DNA from: Pseudomonas mendocina
GTDB lineage: Bacteria > Pseudomonadota > Gammaproteobacteria > Pseudomonadales > Pseudomonadaceae
Direction of reading: 5' to 3'
NCBI RefSeq assembly: GCF_003008615.1
Contig: NZ_CP027657.1
Location: forward strand, 434,001-498,000
DNA: 64,000 nt
Positions 1-10,124 of this stretch are shown here, one piece after another. The notes below the pieces were generated by a model. The model was given only the letters and a program-made list of their open reading frames with translations, did not search any database and was not told the DNA's origin. The position numbers and the translations under genes are program-made. Each line of letters opens with the position of its first letter. Position 1 is the first letter of the stretch.

Positions 1-2
1 AC

Positions 3-401
3 AAGGCCGCCGAAGCCGCCGTGCCACAAGCCCAGACCTTGCTGGTCGATGCCGTGAAGAAGATGACCGTGGCTGACGCCAAGGCGATTCTCAGCGGCGG
101 CAATGATTCCGCCACGCAGTACCTGAACAAGAGCAGCCGCGAGCAGATTCGCGCCAAGTTCCTGCCCATCGTCAAGCAGGCCACCGACCAGGTCGGCCTG
201 GCCCAGCAGTACAACGCCTTCGCCGGCCAAGCGGCCAGCTTCGGCGTGGGCGATGCCAAGAACAGCACGGTGGAAAGCTACGTCACCGAGCAGGCGCTCG
301 ATGGCCTGTTCGAGATGATCGCCAAGCAGGAAGCCAGCATCCGCCAGAACCCGGCCGGTGCCGCCACCAGCCTGGCGAAGAAGGTCTTCGGCGCCCTGTA
401 A
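3..401 (+). CDS. DUF4197 family protein, C-terminal part
   Basis: Only the last ~133 residues are present; the frame is open to the left edge, so the true start lies outside the window. The sequence (repeated Ala/Gln-rich helices, ending KKVFGAL) is typical of the C-terminal half of DUF4197 proteins, small periplasmic or lipoprotein-like proteins of unknown function common in gamma-proteobacteria. A strong hairpin follows 20 bp after the stop, so this is the last gene of its transcript. Family assignment is by recognition of sequence pattern; no function can be given. Confidence 0.75.
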   Translation, partial: KAAEAAVPQAQTLLVDAVKKMTVADAKAILSGGNDSATQYLNKSSREQIRAKFLPIVKQATDQVGLAQQYNAFAGQAASFGVGDAKNSTVESYVTEQALDGLFEMIAKQEASIRQNPAGAATSLAKKVFGAL

Positions 402-420
402 GGCCCAGCCACCTGACGCG

Positions 421-456
421 AACGCCCCGCTCGGCCTGTGGCCGGCGGGGCGTTTT
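421..456 (+). terminator. Rho-independent terminator after DUF4197 gene
   Basis: GC-rich stem (ACGCCCCGC pairing with GCGGGGCGT, with an inner CGGCC/GGCCG stem) followed by TTTT on the plus strand. Confidence 0.85.
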
Positions 457-489
457 CATGTCGGCTGAAGCGAACCGGGGCAAGGCCCC

Positions 490-1269
490 TCAAGGGAGAC
501 CGAGCACGCCAAGCTGAGGGCGCGCGAACAGGTAGCCCTGCATGTAGCGGATGCCCAGCTCGATCAACGCGTCACGCTCCCCGGCGGTCTCGATGCCCTC
601 GGCGATGATGCGAATACCCAGGCGCCGAGCGACCAGCACGATCCCGGCGACGATGGCCTGGCGTACCGGATCATGGTCGATGCCACGGGTCAGCACCATG
701 TCCAGCTTGAGCACATGCGGCTGGAAAGCCGCCAGCAGGTTGAGCCCTGAATAACCCGCGCCGAAATCATCGATGGCGGTGGTGAAGCCCTGCCGCCCGT
801 ACTCGGTGAAGATTCGTTTGAGATGCTCGGCATCGTGAATCTGCTCGCCCTCGGTCACCTCGAACATCAACCGCTCGCGCGGAAAATCGAAGCGCCTGGC
901 GGCCTCCAGGGTGGCACGAATGCAGGTCTCGGCCCGGTAGACCGCATTGGGCAGAAAATTGATGCTGAGCAGGCAGTCGGGAATCCTGTGCAGGCCGAGG
1001 CCAGCCGCCAGCTCGATGGCCTTGACCCGGCACGCCTGATCGAAGCGATAGCGATTGCCATCGTTGACCCGCCCGAGTACTTCTCCTGCGGACTCGCCAT
1101 CGAGGCCGCGCACCAGTGCCTCGTAGGCGAACGGCCGCTGCTCCTCGACATCCAGGATCAGCTGGAACGCCATGGTGAAATCGAACCCCAGCGCTTCGGG
1201 ATTGCGGCACTCGTTACAGCCAACCGAACGAAAAGGTTCAGGAAAGATGCTCGTGCTGACAATGTCCAT
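490..1269 (-). CDS. EAL-domain cyclic-di-GMP phosphodiesterase
   Basis: 259 residues made almost entirely of one EAL domain, expected to hydrolyse cyclic-di-GMP to pGpG in the cytoplasm. The signature YEALVRG is at about residue 49, followed by the LSINFLPN, FEVTEGE, IDDFGAGYSG, LKLDM and AEGIET motifs, so the metal-binding and catalytic positions look intact. An N-terminal stretch with CNECRNPEALGFDF precedes the EAL domain; the pair of cysteines might bind metal or sense redox (inference). The gene lies 42 bp downstream of a chemoreceptor on the same strand and is probably co-transcribed, coupling a sensory input to c-di-GMP breakdown. An internal Met at residue 33 is an alternative start. 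Confidence 0.88.
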   Translation of the reverse strand: MDIVSTSIFPEPFRSVGCNECRNPEALGFDFTMAFQLILDVEEQRPFAYEALVRGLDGESAGEVLGRVNDGNRYRFDQACRVKAIELAAGLGLHRIPDCLLSINFLPNAVYRAETCIRATLEAARRFDFPRERLMFEVTEGEQIHDAEHLKRIFTEYGRQGFTTAIDDFGAGYSGLNLLAAFQPHVLKLDMVLTRGIDHDPVRQAIVAGIVLVARRLGIRIIAEGIETAGERDALIELGIRYMQGYLFARPQLGVLGLP

Positions 1270-1311
1270 TGAACGGATCCTGATCAGGAGAAGACGCCGG
1301 CTGCTGACGAA

Positions 1312-2943
1312 TCAGAGCTTGAAGTAATCCACCTGCCTTTCCAGAGACAGGGCCAACTGTTGCAAATCCCTCGCCGTGCGTGCGGTGTCGGCCACGGCCT
1401 CGCTGTTCTGCATCGACATCTGCGCGATGCGCTCGACGTTACGTGCCACGTCCTGGCTGGCCACTGTCTGCTCGCGCAGTGCCAGGGAAATCTGATCGAC
1501 CACACCGACCACCCGGTCGGAGGCCTGACGGATGGTGACGATGGCGTCGCCGGCCTGATTGGCCTGCTCCACCCCGCTACTGACCTGTTGCACGCCGACT
1601 TCCATGTTGCCCACCGCATTGCGCGTACCGGTCTGGATCTTCTTGATCATCTCGGTGATTTCCTGGGTGGAATTGGCGGTGCGCTGCGCCAGCAGCCGCA
1701 CCTCATCGGCAACCACGGCAAAGCCGCGGCCCTGCTCACCGGCACGCGCTGCTTCGATCGCCGCGTTGAGCGCCAGCAGGTTGGTCTGGTCGGCGATCTC
1801 CTTGATCACATTGACGATAGAGGAAATCTGATCCGAGTGCTGGCCTAGTTCGCTGATCTGCACCGCGGCACCCTGCACGGTGTCGGCAATGCGCTGCATG
1901 CTCGACAGCGTGCTCTGAATCACCGTACCGCCTTCGGCCGACTGCCGCCCCGACTCGCTCGACAGGCCATGGGCCTCGTTGGCGTTGTCGGCGACATGGT
2001 TGATGCTCACCGTCAGCTCCTCGACCGTCGCCGCCATACTGGAGGCCGCATGCGACTGTTCCTGAGTCGATACCGACAGCTGTGTGGACGCGCTGGAGAT
2101 GTTCTGCGCCGAGGCGACCAGTTGCTCGGCGCCGGCGCGAATCTGCCCGATCATCTCGCGCAAGCGATCCTGCATCGTGATGAAGGCATCGAGCAGCACA
2201 CCAATTTCATCGCGCCCTGCCTGCGCGATCTTCGAATCGAGACGGCCATCGGCGATCCTGCGAGCGACTTCGACCACCTGCTGCAGACGCCCGGCAATAC
2301 TGCGCGACATGGCGAATGCCACCCCGATGGAGAGCACAGTGGCCAACAGTCCGCCGAGCAGAAGGATGGTGAGCGACATCGACTTGGCGCTGTTCATGGC
2401 CACGGTGCGTTGTTCGAGCAACGCGCTTTCTTCTTCACGGACAGCGTCCAGCAACTGCCGCATGGCATCCATCTTCGCCTTGTCACGACCAGCAGCGATC
2501 TGCTCGACGACGGCATCCAGGCTCCTGGCGCCACTCGACACCTGGCGACGCAGTTCGACGCTGCTGTCGATGTCCTCGCGCAACCACTGGTCATGCAGCG
2601 CCTGCAACTGATCGAGGCGCCGCTGCTGCATGGGGTTGTCACGGGTCAACTGACGCAATTGCGCGAAATGCGTCTGGAAGCTGCTCTCACCTGCAGTCAG
2701 TGGCGCGAGAAACTGCTCACGCCCGGTCAGCGCGAAGCCGCGCATGCCGGTCTCGATGTTGATCAGGCTGGTCAGCAAGGAGGCCGACTCATTGATCACG
2801 TTATAGGTGTGGATGTTCTTTTTCACCGTGCTGTCGACCTGGTCGAAGCCCTGCCATGTTGAAAGCACGAGCCCGACGATGACCAACAGAACGACAGCGA
2901 AACCCGCATACAACTTCTGAGACATGCTGAGATTGGCAAACAT
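1312..2943 (-). CDS. Methyl-accepting chemotaxis protein with CHASE3-like sensor
   Basis: A 543-residue chemoreceptor. It has a short N-terminus, TM1 (about 11-31), a periplasmic four-helix region with [15 protein letters not shown] (about 67-81, a CHASE3 hallmark), TM2 (about 185-210), HAMP, and a cytoplasmic signalling domain carrying the invariant hairpin tip [20 protein letters not shown]. The start at 2943 is chosen because AGAGG lies 5-10 bases upstream and the protein then begins [11 protein letters not shown], as in related receptors; the longer frame to 3018 adds an unlikely leader. The ligand is not predictable. No CheR/CheB-type pentapeptide tail is present (it ends VDYFKL). The EAL gene follows at 42 bp. 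Confidence 0.92.
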   Translation of the reverse strand: MFANLSMSQKLYAGFAVVLLVIVGLVLSTWQGFDQVDSTVKKNIHTYNVINESASLLTSLINIETGMRGFALTGREQFLAPLTAGESSFQTHFAQLRQLTRDNPMQQRRLDQLQALHDQWLREDIDSSVELRRQVSSGARSLDAVVEQIAAGRDKAKMDAMRQLLDAVREEESALLEQRTVAMNSAKSMSLTILLLGGLLATVLSIGVAFAMSRSIAGRLQQVVEVARRIADGRLDSKIAQAGRDEIGVLLDAFITMQDRLREMIGQIRAGAEQLVASAQNISSASTQLSVSTQEQSHAASSMAATVEELTVSINHVADNANEAHGLSSESGRQSAEGGTVIQSTLSSMQRIADTVQGAAVQISELGQHSDQISSIVNVIKEIADQTNLLALNAAIEAARAGEQGRGFAVVADEVRLLAQRTANSTQEITEMIKKIQTGTRNAVGNMEVGVQQVSSGVEQANQAGDAIVTIRQASDRVVGVVDQISLALREQTVASQDVARNVERIAQMSMQNSEAVADTARTARDLQQLALSLERQVDYFKL

Positions 2944-3140
2944 CGAAGACCTCTGAACTGAGGAAGTGGACAGGCGCAGGAATCCAACGGCCTCGGCACA
3001 CAGGCCAAGACACGCCAAACACTGAAACGGGAAAGATGCATGCCATGAGGTGGCACAGCGACATTATGCATACTGCGAAAAATTGTACAAACACCTATTT
3101 ATGTACAACTTAAATACAGGATTAATCGAAAGCAGGAAAT

Positions 3141-3178
3141 GAAAAGCCCCGCCGGGCTTGTGGCCGGGCGGGGCTTCT
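3141..3178 (-). terminator. Terminator of acsA
   Basis: On the minus strand the stem AAGCCCCGCC...GGCGGGGCTT is followed by TTTTC, 17 bp beyond the acsA stop. It also separates acsA from the chemoreceptor promoter region at 2944-3140. Confidence 0.8.
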
Positions 3179-3194
3179 TGTGTGCCGTTGCCGA

Positions 3195-5156
3195 TCAGGC
3201 GCAGGCGGCTTGCATCTGACGATGCGTATCGATGAGGTGCTGCACCACGCCAGGGTCGGCCAGCGTGGAGATGTCGCCGAGGGAATCGTATTCGGCGGTA
3301 GCGATCTTGCGCAGGATACGGCGCATGATCTTGCCCGAGCGGGTCTTCGGCAGCCCCGGCGCCCACTGGATGACGTCCGGCGTGGCGATCGGGCCGATTT
3401 CCTTACGCACCCAGTTACGCAGTTCCTGACGCAGTTGCTCGGATGCCTCCTCGCCCGCATTCAGGGTGACGTAGACGTAGATACCCTGCCCTTTGATGTC
3501 GTGCGGTACACCGACCACGGCCGCCTCGGCCACTTTCGGGTGGGCGACCATGGCGCTCTCGATTTCGGCTGTGCCCATGCGGTGGCCGGAGACGTTGAGC
3601 ACGTCATCGACGCGACCGGTGATCCACCAGTAGCCGTCTTCGTCACGGCGCGCACCGTCACCGGTGAAGTACATGCCGCGGAAGGTCTTGAAATAAGTGT
3701 CGACGAAACGGTCGTGGTCACCGAACAGGGTACGCGCCTGGCCTGGCCAGGAATCGATGATCACCAGGTTGCCTTCGGCAGCGCCCTCGATGATGTTGCC
3801 CAGGTTGTCCACCAGTGCCGGTTGTACGCCGAAGAACGGACGCGCAGCAGATCCCGGTTTCATGGCATGAGCGCCCGGCAGCGGAGTCATCAGGCAAGCG
3901 CCGGTTTCGGTCTGCCACCAGGTGTCGACGATCGGGCAACGGCTCTGACCGACGTTCTCGTAGTACCACTGCCAGGCTTCCGGGTTGATCGGCTCGCCAA
4001 CCGAACCGAGCAGGCGCAGGCTGGAACCATCGGCGCCTTCGACGGCAGCCTTGCCCTCGGCCATCATGGCGCGAATGGCGGTCGGTGCGGTGTAGAGGAT
4101 GTTGACCTTGTGCTTGTCGACGATCTTGGCGACGCGGGAGACGTCCGGATAGTTCGGCACGCCCTCGAACATCACGGTGGTGGCGCCGTTGGACAGCGGC
4201 CCGTAGACCAGGTAGGTGTGGCCGGTGACCCAACCGATGTCGGCGGTGCACCAGAAGACTTCGCCCGGACGGTAGTCGAACACACGCTCATGGGTCAGCG
4301 AAGCGTAGGTCAGGTAGCCACCGGTGGTATGCAGCACGCCCTTCGGCTTACCGGTAGAACCGGAGGTGTAGAGGATGAACAGGGCTTCTTCGGCGCCCAT
4401 TTCCTTCGGTGCGCAGACGCTGCCCGCGACCTTCATCAGGTCTTCGTACCAGATGTCACGATGCTGGTTCCACTTGATCTCGGAACCGGTGCGCTGAACC
4501 ACGATGACCTTCTGGATGCTGCGGGTCTCGGGGTTGGTCAGGGCGTCGTCGACGTTGGCCTTCAGCGGCACTTTCTTGCCGCCACGCAGCCCTTCGTCAG
4601 CGGTGATCACCACCTTGGACTGGCAATCGATGATGCGACCGGCCAGCGCCTCGGGCGAGAAGCCGCCGAACACCACGGAGTGGATCGCACCGATGCGGGT
4701 ACAGGCCAGCATCGCTACCACGGCTTCCGGGATCATCGGCATGTAGATGGTCACCACGTCGCCACGGTGCACGTCCTGGCCACGCAGGGCGTTGGCGAAC
4801 TTGCACACTTGCTCGTGCAGTTCGCGGTAGGTGATTTCCTTGTGCTCAGCCGGGTTGTCGCCTTCCCAGATGATCGCGACCTGATCGCCACGCTCTTCCA
4901 GATGACGATCCAGGCAGTTGTAGGAGACGTTCAAGGTGCCGTCGGCGAACCATTTGATATCGACATGGTGATCGTCGAAGGAGGTCTGCTTGACCTTGGT
5001 GTAAGGCTTGATCCAGTCGATGCGCTTGCCTTGCTCGCGCCAGAAGCCTTCAGGGTTGACCACCGACTGCTGGTACATGGCCTTGTAAGTGGCCTCGTCG
5101 GTCAGGGTTCGGGCAGCCACCTCGGGACGCACGGGATACAGGGACGCAGCACTCAT
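3195..5156 (-). CDS. acsA: Acetyl-CoA synthetase (AMP-forming)
   Basis: A 653-residue ANL-superfamily enzyme that activates acetate to acetyl-CoA via acetyl-AMP. It has the P-loop [12 protein letters not shown], the TWWQTETG aryl/AMP motif, the [18 protein letters not shown] hinge region and the C-terminal SGKIMRR, whose lysine is the conserved catalytic residue and Pat/CobB acetylation target in this family. The start at 5156 ([17 protein letters not shown]) is preceded by GAGAGG; an in-frame extension to 5225 is rejected. Next to it is the itaconate locus, whose products include acetyl-CoA and pyruvate; the same neighbour order is remembered from P. aeruginosa PA0887. A double palindrome lies 72-103 bp upstream. 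Confidence 0.97.
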   Translation of the reverse strand: MSAASLYPVRPEVAARTLTDEATYKAMYQQSVVNPEGFWREQGKRIDWIKPYTKVKQTSFDDHHVDIKWFADGTLNVSYNCLDRHLEERGDQVAIIWEGDNPAEHKEITYRELHEQVCKFANALRGQDVHRGDVVTIYMPMIPEAVVAMLACTRIGAIHSVVFGGFSPEALAGRIIDCQSKVVITADEGLRGGKKVPLKANVDDALTNPETRSIQKVIVVQRTGSEIKWNQHRDIWYEDLMKVAGSVCAPKEMGAEEALFILYTSGSTGKPKGVLHTTGGYLTYASLTHERVFDYRPGEVFWCTADIGWVTGHTYLVYGPLSNGATTVMFEGVPNYPDVSRVAKIVDKHKVNILYTAPTAIRAMMAEGKAAVEGADGSSLRLLGSVGEPINPEAWQWYYENVGQSRCPIVDTWWQTETGACLMTPLPGAHAMKPGSAARPFFGVQPALVDNLGNIIEGAAEGNLVIIDSWPGQARTLFGDHDRFVDTYFKTFRGMYFTGDGARRDEDGYWWITGRVDDVLNVSGHRMGTAEIESAMVAHPKVAEAAVVGVPHDIKGQGIYVYVTLNAGEEASEQLRQELRNWVRKEIGPIATPDVIQWAPGLPKTRSGKIMRRILRKIATAEYDSLGDISTLADPGVVQHLIDTHRQMQAACA

Positions 5157-5227
5157 CGGGGAAACCTCTCCGGTAGTTGTTTTTCTATGCTGCCTTTTGT
5201 ATCTCCCGGCCCTTCGTGAGGCCATTC

Positions 5228-5259
5228 GACCATGGTCTTACCGGTCTAAGACCATGGTC
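5228..5259. promoter_or_regulatory. Double palindrome upstream of acsA
   Basis: GACCATGGTC occurs twice (5228-5237 and 5250-5259), each a perfect 10-bp palindrome, embedded in a larger inverted repeat (GACCATGGTCTTA, six bases, TAAGACCATGGTC). The centres are 22 bp apart, about two helical turns. It lies between the dctP-like gene and acsA, suggesting an operator; the regulator is unknown. Confidence 0.5.
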
Positions 5260-5342
5260 TTGAGGTGGCCTGTGGTTCGGCTGGCATGCCCTCAATGGAC
5301 AGACCACTGCACCGCGACAGGTGCAACCGAATCATCCACTCA

Positions 5343-6356
<1,014 letters not shown>

Positions 6357-6418
6357 TCATTGTTTTTGTAGGTCGGTACGTGGATGGAAGGAAGCCGGAC
6401 GCACCCGCCCGGCCGGTT

Positions 6419-7246
6419 TCAGGCGAGGTTCTCCCCCGCGCGTTGCAACAATCGGCGGGCACGGCCAAGCACCGGGGCGTCGACCATCTGGCCGTCGACC
6501 ACGAATACGCCCTCGCCACTACTGGCGGCCGCCATCACCCGCCGCGCCCAGGCCAGTTCTTCTTCAGCCGGGCACAAGGCGCGATGAATGGTGTCGACCT
6601 GCGTCGGGTGAATGCACAGCAGGCCGTCGAAGCCCATGTCACGGGCATCACGCGCAGTGCGAGCGAGACCCTCGCGGTCTTCGATGGCCGGGAACACGCT
6701 GTCCAGCGGTGCCGCCAGACCGGCCGTGCGCGAGTGCAGCAGGAGCGCGTAGCGGGCCTGGTCGAGGATGCGTTCAGCGGCGGCGCTGCCGCTGCTCAGC
6801 CCCAGGTCGAGGCCCAGATCGAGGGCACCGAAGGACAATCGCTCGACTCCATTGGCGCGGGCGATTGAAGGCAGCTCCAGCAGCCCCGCTGCACTCTCGA
6901 TGATCGGCCATACCGGCTTGCCGCAGGCCGCCACGCGCGCCACCTGAGCAGCGCACTCCACCTTGGGCAGCAATACGCCGATGACACCGGCATGACGGCC
7001 ACATAACTCGATGTCGGCAGCGTGCCCGGCATGCTCGGGTGCGTTGATCCGCACCAGCAGCTGTGCCTCGGGATTGGTGGTGAGAAAGGCATCGAGATTG
7101 GCCCGAGCCTCGACCTTCAGGCTTTCCTGCACGGCGTCTTCAAGGTCGACGATGACCGCGTCGGCACCGACAGCGAGCGCCTTGGGAATACGCTCGGGCC
7201 GGCTCGCCGGCACGAACAGGGCACTGCGGATTATCTGTGAATTCAT
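6419..7246 (-). CDS. ccl: CitE-like (S)-citramalyl-CoA lyase
   Basis: A 275-residue HpcH/HpaI aldolase/CitE-type TIM barrel. RSALFVPASRPERIPKAL at the N-terminus, VIVDLEDAV (metal/phosphate region), LLVRIN and the C-terminal GFDGLLCIHPTQV are the family hallmarks. By locus context it should cleave citramalyl-CoA to acetyl-CoA and pyruvate, the last step of itaconate breakdown (P. aeruginosa PA0883, Ccl). Start at 7246 (MNSQIIRS) chosen over one 10 codons upstream because a GGGGCAAGG-like ribosome site precedes it and the extra codons fall in a palindromic repeat. Possible alternative: lyase for another 3-hydroxyacyl-CoA. Confidence 0.85.
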   Translation of the reverse strand: MNSQIIRSALFVPASRPERIPKALAVGADAVIVDLEDAVQESLKVEARANLDAFLTTNPEAQLLVRINAPEHAGHAADIELCGRHAGVIGVLLPKVECAAQVARVAACGKPVWPIIESAAGLLELPSIARANGVERLSFGALDLGLDLGLSSGSAAAERILDQARYALLLHSRTAGLAAPLDSVFPAIEDREGLARTARDARDMGFDGLLCIHPTQVDTIHRALCPAEEELAWARRVMAAASSGEGVFVVDGQMVDAPVLGRARRLLQRAGENLA

Positions 7247-7256
7247 ACCTTGCCCC

Positions 7257-7314
7257 GTAGGGTGCGCCGTGCGCACCAGCTTCTGGGTTCATCGGTGCGC
7301 ACAGCGCACCCTAC
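7257..7314. repeat. Palindromic repeat, GTAGGGTGCGC family
   Basis: 58 bp: GTAGGGTGCGCCGTGCGCACC is mirrored by GGTGCGCACAGCGCACCCTAC around a short loop. It lies between ccl and the CoA-transferase gene. Related copies are at 17268-17334 and 34470-34549. Confidence 0.8.
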
Positions 7315-7355
7315 GCAGCGACACGCAACCGGATTGAATCCGCAAACAGGCGATC

Positions 7356-8558
7356 TCATACCGCCCCCTGCTGATGCAGACGCTGGATATCGCTCGCGCC
7401 GTAGCCCAGCTCGGCGAGCAATGCATCGGTGTGCTGGCCCAGCGCAGGCACGGCGTCCATGCGCGGCTCGAAGGCACTGTTGCGCCCCGGCGGCAGCAAC
7501 GCCGGCAGACGGCCGCAGGGGCTGTCGACCTGGCGCCAGCGCTGACGCGCCTGCAGTTGTGGGTGGGCCCAGACGCCGGCCATGTCATTGACCTGGGCAT
7601 TGGCGATCTGCGCCTGCTCCAGGCGCTCGATGACCTGCGCCGCACTCAGGTGCGAGAAGGCGTCGACGATGATGGCGCGCAGTTCGGCGCGATTGGCCGA
7701 GCGCTTGAAGTTGGCGGAAAAGCGTTCATCACCGGCCAGCTCTGGCTGCTCCAGCACCTTGGCGCAGAACGCCTGCCATTCGCGCTCGTTCTGCAAACCG
7801 AGCATCACCGTGCCGCCGTCGCCGGCCGGGAACGGCCCGTAGGGGTAGATGGTCGAGTGCGCAGCACCAGCACGCGGCGGCGGCGTGGCGCCGTCGTAGG
7901 CGTAGTACAGCGGGTAGCCCATCCACTCGACCAGGCTTTCCAGCATCGACACGTCGACGCGGCTGCCGACGCCGGTCTTGCCGCGCAGCATCAGCGCCGA
8001 CAGCACGCCGGTGTAGGCGTACATGCCGGCAGCGATATCGGCGATGGAGCAACCGGCCTTGGCCATCTCCTCCTCGCCCGGCCCACCGGTGACGGAAAGA
8101 AAACCGCCCTCGCTCTGGATCAGCAGGTCGTAGGCCTTCTTCTGTTCGTACGGGCCACCCTCGCCGTAGCCGGAGATGTCGCAGACGATCAACTGGGGAA
8201 AGCGCTCGTGCAACGCCTCGAACGACAGCCCCATGCGCGCAGCGGCGCCGGGCGCGAGGTTTTGCACCAGCACATCGGCATCGGCCAGCAGGCTGTCCAG
8301 CACCTGCATCGCATCGTCCTGCTTGAGGTCGAGGGTCAGGCTCTCCTTGGAGCGGTTGGTCCAGACGAAATGCGAGGCCAGGCCATTGACCCGCTCGTCA
8401 TAGCCACGGGCGAAATCGCCACTGCCGGGACGCTCGACCTTGATCACCCGCGCGCCGAGGTCGGCGAGTTGGCGGGTGCAGAACGGCGCGGCGATGGCGT
8501 GCTCCAGGCTGACCACGGTGACGCCATCCAGTGGCCGGGGTTGTTGTGCGTTGTTCAT
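7356..8558 (-). CDS. ict: Family III CoA-transferase, probable itaconate CoA-transferase
   Basis: A 400-residue CaiB/BaiF (family III) CoA-transferase. ADLGARVIKVERPGSGDFAR near the N-terminus and KKAYDLLIQSEGG around residue 165 with the catalytic Asp (AYD) are characteristic. By context it loads CoA from succinyl-CoA onto itaconate (P. aeruginosa PA0882, Ict). GAGG is eight bases from the ATG at 8558 and only two from an ATG at 8564, so the inner start is preferred. It begins 14 bp after the prpD-like stop, so the two are co-translated parts of one operon. A CoA-transferase for a related C4/C5 acid is the alternative. Confidence 0.85.
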   Translation of the reverse strand: MNNAQQPRPLDGVTVVSLEHAIAAPFCTRQLADLGARVIKVERPGSGDFARGYDERVNGLASHFVWTNRSKESLTLDLKQDDAMQVLDSLLADADVLVQNLAPGAAARMGLSFEALHERFPQLIVCDISGYGEGGPYEQKKAYDLLIQSEGGFLSVTGGPGEEEMAKAGCSIADIAAGMYAYTGVLSALMLRGKTGVGSRVDVSMLESLVEWMGYPLYYAYDGATPPPRAGAAHSTIYPYGPFPAGDGGTVMLGLQNEREWQAFCAKVLEQPELAGDERFSANFKRSANRAELRAIIVDAFSHLSAAQVIERLEQAQIANAQVNDMAGVWAHPQLQARQRWRQVDSPCGRLPALLPPGRNSAFEPRMDAVPALGQHTDALLAELGYGASDIQRLHQQGAV

Positions 8559-8572
8559 GTCCATGTCCTCGA

Positions 8573-9925
8573 TCAGGCCAGGTGGCTCAGGTCATCGGTC
8601 TCGCGCAGACGCCAGACCTTGGCGATCAGCTCGCCCGCCTCATCACTGCTGCGTTTGCCGGCGAAGGCCAGCAGGCGGCGGAACTTGTCTTCCAGCTCGG
8701 CGCGGCTGAGGCTGTTGCCGGGGTCACCCTTGGGCTCGTCGATGGCGCCGCGCAGGGTGCGACCATCGACCGTGACCACCTCGACCCGGCCCAGCCAGCG
8801 CGCCGGGTAGGCGTTGTCCACCTCGGGGTCGAGACGCATGCTGACCTTGTCGCGAAACTCGGCAACGTCATCGTCGCGCAGCGCCAGGTTCTCGAACTCG
8901 GTGAGCTGCGCCTTGCCATGCACCGCGATCAAGCCGAGTACCGTGCCCATGGAGAACTTGGCCTGGTGCACGGTTTGCGGCACCTGCACGCGGCCCAGCA
9001 CGTCGATGGCGCCCTGGTGCACATGGGTGATGACCTTGGCGATATCGCCGTGACGCAGCTTCTCGCGCTGCATCAGCGCCAGCAGCGCGTCGGCAGCCGG
9101 ATGGGTATGGCGGCAGGAGGCGTGGTACTTGAACGAGGTCTCCACCAGCGCCCAGCGGCGGCCGAGACGGTCGGACAATGCCGCCGGATCGGCATCGCTG
9201 GACATGCCGGCAGCCATGCCCTGCTCGCCTTCGAGAATGTTCTGCGCGCCGGTCAGGCCCTGTTCGGTGAAGTAGGCGGCCAGCAGGCCATCGGCGGCCG
9301 CCTTGGCGGTGTGCAGCTGCTTGGAGTCGGCGGCGTCACGCAGGAACTCCCACAGCCCGGCAGCCTGAGTGCCGGCGTTGCCGAGCAGGTGAATGAACTG
9401 CTGCTGGTCGAAGTTCAGCAGCTTGCCCACCGCCACGGCGGCAGCCAGGGTGCCGACCGTCGCGGTGGTGTGGAAGATGCGGTAGTGCGAACGACCGAGG
9501 AACTCGCCGATGCGAATGCCCGCCTCGTAGCCGGCGACCGAGGCCAGCAGCAGCTCGCGGCCGGACTTGCCGAGATCCTGCGCCGCAGCCAGGGCAGCAG
9601 GAAAAACTACGGTGGCCGGGTGCAGCACCGAGCTGTTGTGCAGGTCGTCCTGCTCCACCAGATGGGACGACGCGCCGTTGACCAAGGCGGCGAAGTACGC
9701 CGAAGTGCCACGACCATTGACCAGGATGCGCGCCGGGCCGTCGGCCGGGCCCATCTTCTGCGCATAGGCCTCGAACAGTGGGATCGGCCTTGCACCCTCA
9801 CTGGCCAGCGCAGAGCCGAGCCAGTCGAGGAACAGGTCTTCGGTGCGATCCAGTACGTGCTCGGGAATCTGCTCGTAATTGAGATTGGCGAGGAATGCCG
9901 CGAGTTGCTGAGTATGCTTGCTCAT
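8573..9925 (-). CDS. MmgE/PrpD family protein
   Basis: A 450-residue member of the MmgE/PrpD fold (2-methylcitrate dehydratase and cis-aconitate decarboxylase relatives). The pattern LFLDWLGSALAS near the N-terminus, a SSHLVEQDD segment, FKYHASCRHTHPAADAL in the middle and the basic C-terminal lid are typical. In the P. aeruginosa itaconate cluster the corresponding gene (PA0881) is not essential for the three core steps; a role on methylated C5 acids such as mesaconate or citramalate is plausible but unproven. The ribosome site CTGGAGG (9932-9938) touches the edge of a repeat element inserted upstream. Confidence 0.85.
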   Translation of the reverse strand: MSKHTQQLAAFLANLNYEQIPEHVLDRTEDLFLDWLGSALASEGARPIPLFEAYAQKMGPADGPARILVNGRGTSAYFAALVNGASSHLVEQDDLHNSSVLHPATVVFPAALAAAQDLGKSGRELLLASVAGYEAGIRIGEFLGRSHYRIFHTTATVGTLAAAVAVGKLLNFDQQQFIHLLGNAGTQAAGLWEFLRDAADSKQLHTAKAAADGLLAAYFTEQGLTGAQNILEGEQGMAAGMSSDADPAALSDRLGRRWALVETSFKYHASCRHTHPAADALLALMQREKLRHGDIAKVITHVHQGAIDVLGRVQVPQTVHQAKFSMGTVLGLIAVHGKAQLTEFENLALRDDDVAEFRDKVSMRLDPEVDNAYPARWLGRVEVVTVDGRTLRGAIDEPKGDPGNSLSRAELEDKFRRLLAFAGKRSSDEAGELIAKVWRLRETDDLSHLA

Positions 9926-9937
9926 ACACAGCCTCCA

Positions 9938-10124
9938 GGAGTCTGCTTATGAGCTCGCGAGCTAGAGCCAGGCAATACCGATGGCGGCCCCGCGTAAGCG
10001 GGCGAGGAACGGACTGGGCTCGCACCCGAGTTTACGAGCTGTAAATGAGCATTCGACCGGGCTGGCGACCCAGATCGATTACAACGCAGCATGGCCGACG
10101 CGCAGCAGTTCATAAGTAGGCTCC
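9938..10124. repeat. Interspersed element, copy A (~187 bp)
   Basis: Shares with 31829-32009 (opposite orientation) two conserved blocks: CTCGCGAGCTAGAGCCAGG and onward at 9954-9995, and TTTACGAGCTGTAAATGAGC and onward at 10030-10108. The centres of the two copies are unrelated. Its ends form an imperfect inverted repeat: GGAGTCTGCTTATGA and TCATAAGTAGGCTCC (13 of 15 pair). It fills the gap between the MmgE/PrpD gene and the acyl-CoA dehydrogenase stop, exactly where P. aeruginosa carries an extra glyoxalase-type gene. No coding potential seen. Confidence 0.8.

Noticed and set aside
3180..5219. 679-codon open frame on the plus strand opposite acsA
   Set aside because: It is the antisense shadow of a highly GC-biased gene; the product resembles no protein and acsA is certain on the other strand.
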